A stretch of DNA of 35,603 nt. It comes from Fumia sp045645505. Its GTDB lineage: Bacteria; Bacillota; Clostridia; Oscillospirales; Ruminococcaceae. The notes under the pieces were generated by a model. The model was not told the origin of the DNA. It saw nothing but the letters and a program-made list of their open reading frames with translations, and made no database searches. Both the position numbers and the translations under genes were made by a program. The stretch is from contig JAZRIW010000015.1 in the NCBI GenBank assembly GCA_045645505.1, positions 1 to 35,603 of the forward strand, given 5' to 3'. Positions within the stretch are counted from its first letter, which is position 1. Each line of letters opens with the position of its first letter. Shown one piece after another: positions 32,115 to 35,603 of the stretch.

Positions 32115-35078
32115 TCAAATTTTATTACTAAATGGCAAGGATTTTATATATTCTTCCATAAATTCATAATCAGGTTCACCTTTTTCATTTACTGGTAAGT
32201 ATAATTTGGTTGTTTTTATTAAATCTTTTGTAAATGCTCTGCCAAAAACTGGATATCTATATTTCTCCATATTAAGCAAAGAAATAATAAAAGTTGCAGT
32301 ATATATATTTAACCAATCTGCACGAACTACAATTATATGTGGTCCTGTTATAAAATCATGTTCCTGAAAAAAGATGGTTGCTGTTGTATCTCCAATAGTT
32401 ATTGCACCTGCTTTTTCAAGGCCATCATAATCCATTACTTGAGCACACATAGAAACTCCATTGTTTTGCTCGGTTCTAGTAATGTATAAAACATAGTCCT
32501 CAGAATCTGAATTAATTAAATCAGCATTATTGTACGACTTGCCATTATAAATATTTTCTTCTTTAATTATCTCATTTATAACAAAAGTTTCCCATTTTCT
32601 ATCATCAAGATGAATATGCTTTTTGTTTTTTGCAGGAGAATATTGCTGTTCAAAATCTGTATAATTGTCTAAAAGCCAAATAAATTTCTTAGAATCTTTT
32701 AAATCCAATACTGACTTTGAATCCATATATTTATATAATGCATACTTTCTAACAATGTTTTTAAACTGAATATCATCTATTAAACTATAGTCAGTTTTAA
32801 CATATGCTTCTGGCAGAGCTTCTCCTTGATGATTAATTTTTTGTTTCACCCATACTGTTTCATCCGTAACGGCACTTCCATCTAACTGATCTATCCATTC
32901 TTGTCTGATATTTTCCCATGTTCCGGTATTCTTTCTTCCGTTATGTGGTATTACAGCAAAGCCATCATCCTTCCAAATTCCAAAGAATACGGACTTCGAT
33001 TCGTTGTGAGGTATATGTGCTTTAAAAACCATTATACAAGTAGCAGCCCCTACATGGCTATCAAAAAACAATTGTGCAGGCATTGTCATACATGCCAACA
33101 AAGTATGATATTTAAGTAATTCTTCTCTTAATTTAGAACCACTACTTCCAGCACAAGACATAGGAACAATAGCAATACCTATTCCACCAACTTTAAGGTA
33201 GTGTAGCATCGATGCTATAAAATCCAATTCATCCTGCCCTTTTTGAATAATCACCTCATTCATTCCAGTATTGGTTAATTCTTCTTCATGTCTTAAAATC
33301 TCGTCATTGTTTTTCTCTATAGTTTTTTCTGTAGTTTCGATTTCGGATAAAACGGCTTTTGTTTTATCTTTTTTCTTTAATTCTTTAAGCTTTTTGGAAA
33401 GTTTAGAATTTTTATCCTTCAATTCGTGAATTTTTTGCATAATTGGATATTCCCTAATAACAGAACTATCTTTTTTGTCCAAGGAATATGGAGGATTTAT
33501 CATTCCAACATCTATACTACCAAAACTACGCAAAGCTTCATGTAAAGGTATCTTTGTTTCGTTTAGATATGTCTTTCCACTATCATCAACTGGGGCATAA
33601 GAATCTATTAACAATGAAGAACAATTAAACAAATTAGATTTGCCATCTCCGTGAAAACGCATATTGGCATACGCGAGGGCATACATAGAAGCATCACGTT
33701 CCACACCAATCAAACTATTAGCTTGTGCATCTTCATATTTCTTTTGTTTTTCAGTTTCACTAATTGACAAAGTCGAAATGTTTTCCTTTATCTTACCTAA
33801 TGCCGAAATTAAAAATGCTCCTGTTCCGCAACATGTATCAATTATTTTTGTATTTTCATCAAATTTGTTGTCAGAAAAATATTCTGCTATATCACAGAAC
33901 AATTCTGTAATATGTTTAGGAGTAAGAACAATGCCTTTTTCCTTAGCATTTCCTTTGGTGAACCTAAGAAATGTTGTATAAAATTCGCCCATTACATCTA
34001 TTCCGCTATATTTTTCTAACACCTCAATAACATTTTCGTATAGCGAATAAATACAGCAAGAAAGAACTGTATCGCCATCAATAAAATATTTGTTATCCTT
34101 TCCTTTAGGCGCTTGAATTAATTCATCCTTTGAAAGTAGTCCGTCGTAAAAAGTTTTTAACGCCTTTCTTTTTCCACGAGGGATTTTATCTATATCCCAA
34201 ATTCCGCGTATATAGTCAGGATCATACTCGTTTCCATCTCCATATAATGATGCTTTTAACATTTTCACAGAATTTCTAGAAATGGAATCAGACAACATTT
34301 TCTTGGCTTTAGATGCCTTTTTCTTATCTATAGCGTTTTTTGTATCAACATAAAGTTTAGATTCGTGATTTGTTAACCCCAATATAACAGCTGAAACAAA
34401 TCCCGCTTTAGAATTATCCTCTATTCCATTGGAACGAAGAAAGTTAGCACAAGAAAGGGTGTAACGTCTAAGTTCTTTTCTGATCTGTTCTTCTGTACTT
34501 GCAAAACGTCCTAAAGCTATTTCGATATCTTTTTCGTATTTACTAATAGAAATGAGTGCATCGGTTAAATAATCGTCCTCTAACACTTCAATATCTGATA
34601 TGTTACCACCTTTCGGCCATACAAAAGAAGTAACACGACATGTGCTTTCAAGTTGACCAGAAACTCCAATTGCTATAACATCGTAATTATCACACAAGAA
34701 AGATGCATACCATAAAGCACCATTAACTGCAAAAGTTTCAGTTTCTGTTGCAGCTCCATACCCGTGTATTTTATATTCTTCCGGAGATGCCAACGATAAA
34801 TGATTCTTAACATCTCCTTTACACTCAATAATTACAATGGTTTCTGAACTGTCTTTAGTAACTATAAAGTCGGGTGTCCCTTTACTTTTTAAGGTTTGTT
34901 TTTTAGAAGCTTTTGAAAATACTCCTGCCAACCAATCATAAGCAGTTCCTTTGTAACTATCCTCTTTGAACCACGTGATTCCATCCACCTTGGTATTTTG
35001 TGCAGACGGATAACCTGAAATATTTTTTAACTTTTCGGCAACTAAACCTTTCGTTGTTTCTTCACTAATTTTAGACAT
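32115..35078 (-). CDS. Single-chain Type IIG-like restriction-modification enzyme
   Basis: This 987-residue protein carries all R-M activities. Residues 1-150 hold a PD-(D/E)xK nuclease motif (P69-D70 ... E85-C-K87, in TPDFIV and IIECKGD). About 360-660 is a gamma-type N6-adenine methyltransferase with motif I DTCCGTGAF (414-422) and NPPY (528-531), interrupted by a charged coiled coil (about 545-610). The C-terminal part (about 790-987) resembles one target-recognition half of a Type I S subunit, ending in YLPVNEKGEPDYEFMEEYI. An ATG at 35099 is in frame, but 35076-35078 has GGAGGG upstream and is preferred. It starts 1 bp after the RHH gene stop. Recognition sequence unknown. Confidence 0.88.
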   Translation of the reverse strand: MSKISEETTKGLVAEKLKNISGYPSAQNTKVDGITWFKEDSYKGTAYDWLAGVFSKASKKQTLKSKGTPDFIVTKDSSETIVIIECKGDVKNHLSLASPEEYKIHGYGAATETETFAVNGALWYASFLCDNYDVIAIGVSGQLESTCRVTSFVWPKGGNISDIEVLEDDYLTDALISISKYEKDIEIALGRFASTEEQIRKELRRYTLSCANFLRSNGIEDNSKAGFVSAVILGLTNHESKLYVDTKNAIDKKKASKAKKMLSDSISRNSVKMLKASLYGDGNEYDPDYIRGIWDIDKIPRGKRKALKTFYDGLLSKDELIQAPKGKDNKYFIDGDTVLSCCIYSLYENVIEVLEKYSGIDVMGEFYTTFLRFTKGNAKEKGIVLTPKHITELFCDIAEYFSDNKFDENTKIIDTCCGTGAFLISALGKIKENISTLSISETEKQKKYEDAQANSLIGVERDASMYALAYANMRFHGDGKSNLFNCSSLLIDSYAPVDDSGKTYLNETKIPLHEALRSFGSIDVGMINPPYSLDKKDSSVIREYPIMQKIHELKDKNSKLSKKLKELKKKDKTKAVLSEIETTEKTIEKNNDEILRHEEELTNTGMNEVIIQKGQDELDFIASMLHYLKVGGIGIAIVPMSCAGSSGSKLREELLKYHTLLACMTMPAQLFFDSHVGAATCIMVFKAHIPHNESKSVFFGIWKDDGFAVIPHNGRKNTGTWENIRQEWIDQLDGSAVTDETVWVKQKINHQGEALPEAYVKTDYSLIDDIQFKNIVRKYALYKYMDSKSVLDLKDSKKFIWLLDNYTDFEQQYSPAKNKKHIHLDDRKWETFVINEIIKEENIYNGKSYNNADLINSDSEDYVLYITRTEQNNGVSMCAQVMDYDGLEKAGAITIGDTTATIFFQEHDFITGPHIIVVRADWLNIYTATFIISLLNMEKYRYPVFGRAFTKDLIKTTKLYLPVNEKGEPDYEFMEEYIKSLPFSNKI

Positions 35079-35079
35079 T

Positions 35080-35253
35080 TTATTTACCCTCCAAATCACT
35101 TATTATCAATTCTGTCAGGTATTCGTTTATACTGTAACCTCGTTTAGCGTCCTTCTTTTGATTAACTTTGTCCCTTAATTTCTTATACAATTCTGGCGGA
35201 AGTCTTAAGGGCAACATTGTTTTTTCAACAGTTGGAATCTTCGAACTATTCAT
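35080..35253 (-). CDS. Ribbon-helix-helix (CopG/Arc-like) regulator
   Basis: This 57-residue basic protein has the RHH layout: a beta strand TMLPLRLP, helix PELYKKLRDKVNQ, a turn, and helix SINEYLTELIISDLEG. RHH dimers bind palindromic DNA. Two identical palindromes flank its own transcription start. The ATG at 35251-35253 follows GGAGG by 5 bp, preferred over the one at 35265. The ribosome binding site of the restriction gene lies inside its last codons, so the two are translationally coupled. It probably represses the operon, taking the place of the helix-turn-helix C proteins of many R-M systems; an antitoxin-like role is the alternative. Confidence 0.85.
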   Translation of the reverse strand: MNSSKIPTVEKTMLPLRLPPELYKKLRDKVNQKKDAKRGYSINEYLTELIISDLEGK

Positions 35254-35265
35254 AACAACCTCCAA

Positions 35266-35318
35266 ATGATATCATAATATTATGAGATTATGATATCATT
35301 TTAGATAACAGATGTCAA
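35266..35318 (-). promoter_or_regulatory. Promoter and twin-palindrome operator of the RHH-RM operon
   Basis: On the minus strand TTGACA (35313-35318), a 17-bp spacer and TATCAT (35290-35295). The perfect palindrome ATGATATCAT occurs twice: 35290-35299, covering the -10 element, and 35266-35275, in the leader just before the ribosome binding site. The centres are 24 bp apart. Confidence 0.78.
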
Positions 35319-35329
35319 TAATTTTCAAC

Positions 35330-35362
35330 AAAAAAAGACTACAGAATTATTTCCGTAGTCTT
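35330..35362 (-). terminator. Terminator behind lysS
   Basis: AAGACTAC (35335-35342) pairs with GTAGTCTT (35355-35362), with a possible extra GAA/TTC pairing. The T run lies on the minus strand, so it terminates lysS transcription ahead of the RHH promoter. Confidence 0.78.
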
Positions 35363-35399
35363 CAACCATTAGCGCCTTTTTTCAACTTTTTACACAAAT

Positions 35400-35408
35400 T
35401 GGTGTAGT
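35400..35408. repeat. Fourth TGGTGTAGT repeat near the right border
   Basis: This is identical to the three 9-mers at 32026-32056 and lies 37 bp from the right 22-bp border repeat. Confidence 0.6.
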
Positions 35409-35437
35409 GATACACCTGAAGCCTTGTTATTTCAATA

Positions 35438-35603
35438 TTATTTGTCAAGTGGCTTCATTGTTGGGAAGAGTAAAACGTCACGGATTGCGGCAGAATCAGT
35501 AAGAAGCATAGTCATACGGTCAATACCAAATCCGATACCACCCGTAGGAGGCATACCGATTTCCAAAGCATTTAAAAAGTCTTCATCAGTATGATTTGCT
35601 TCC
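35438..35603 (-). CDS. lysS: Lysyl-tRNA synthetase, C-terminal end (partial)
   Basis: These 54 codons plus stop belong to a class II lysyl-tRNA synthetase that charges tRNA-Lys. The conserved motif 3 is present (GMPPTGGIGFGIDRMTMLL), followed by RDVLLFPTMKPLDK and TAA. The gene continues beyond the window. Bases 35445-35466 of this coding end are duplicated at 31886-31907, so one of the two copies came with the inserted restriction island. Confidence 0.95.
   Translation of the reverse strand, partial: EANHTDEDFLNALEIGMPPTGGIGFGIDRMTMLLTDSAAIRDVLLFPTMKPLDK
35445..35466. repeat. Right border of the restriction island inside the lysS end (att-like)
   Basis: TCAAGTGGCTTCATTGTTGGGA differs at one base from 31886-31907. 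The two delimit about 3.56 kb holding only the RHH and restriction genes plus short repeats. Confidence 0.85.

Noticed and set aside
3588..35299. Shared GATATC core of the cargo borders and the RHH operator (ATGATATCAT) as evidence of one regulator or recombinase
   Set aside because: A 6-bp palindrome in AT-rich DNA is expected by chance, and flanking bases differ apart from short AT runs.

Overview
This looks like a chromosomal window from an AT-rich, anaerobic Firmicute of the class Clostridia, probably gut-associated. The evidence is low-GC coding sequence with AGGAGG-type ribosome binding sites, a TAXI-type TRAP transporter, a GTP-type PEP carboxykinase, an OPT-PqqD pair, and many genes for host-glycan and plant-sugar use. 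No 16S rRNA gene or other firm taxonomic marker is present, so a finer placement is inference.

Layout. (1) 1-68 is the 3' part of an initiator tRNA-fMet gene. (2) 69-4884 is a compact accessory block. Two collinear, GC-rich, hairpin-filled repeat units of about 455 bp (R1 69-520, R2 3179-3633) alternate with two small cargoes. Cargo A is an AraC regulator, a YgjV-like membrane protein and a beta-propeller protein. Cargo B is a compact GH32 enzyme. Each cargo ends in the same 26-bp sequence (3153-3178 and 4821-4846). The two repeat units differ by base changes that preserve pairing in at least two stems, so they are structured. (3) 5146-8650 is a TAXI-TRAP transport operon with a small lipoprotein. 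(4) 8649-13523, minus strand, is a five-gene operon: AraC regulator, Gfo/Idh/MocA oxidoreductase, nagB, nagA, second oxidoreductase. (5) 13640-15949 carries malic enzyme and a PfkB-family sugar kinase. (6) 15973-22019 holds a phosphodiesterase, three small conserved-looking unknowns, rlmB, a P-type-ATPase-like protein that has lost its catalytic motifs, a divergent cyclophilin lipoprotein and a canonical cyclophilin. (7) 22045-23958 is PEP carboxykinase. (8) 23957-26266 is a GH4 alpha-galactosidase-like gene divergent from an AraC regulator. (9) 26302-30160 is a peptide-use block: PepD dipeptidase, OPT transporter and PqqD-like protein. (10) 30164-31855 is nanE-nanK. (11) 31886-35466 is a small island inserted at the 3' end of lysS. 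It holds a single-chain Type IIG restriction-modification enzyme and a ribbon-helix-helix regulator, and a duplicated piece of the lysS end marks both borders. (12) 35438-35603 is the end of lysS.

How the genes fit together. NanK and NanE convert ManNAc to GlcNAc-6-P, NagA and NagB carry that to fructose-6-P, and the GH4, GH32 and fructokinase-like genes supply other hexoses. Malic enzyme and PEP carboxykinase sit at the PEP/pyruvate/C4-acid node. PepD and OPT handle peptides.

The two most unusual regions are the repeat/cargo array behind tRNA-fMet and the integrase-less restriction island in lysS. No recombinase gene is visible in the window for either one.
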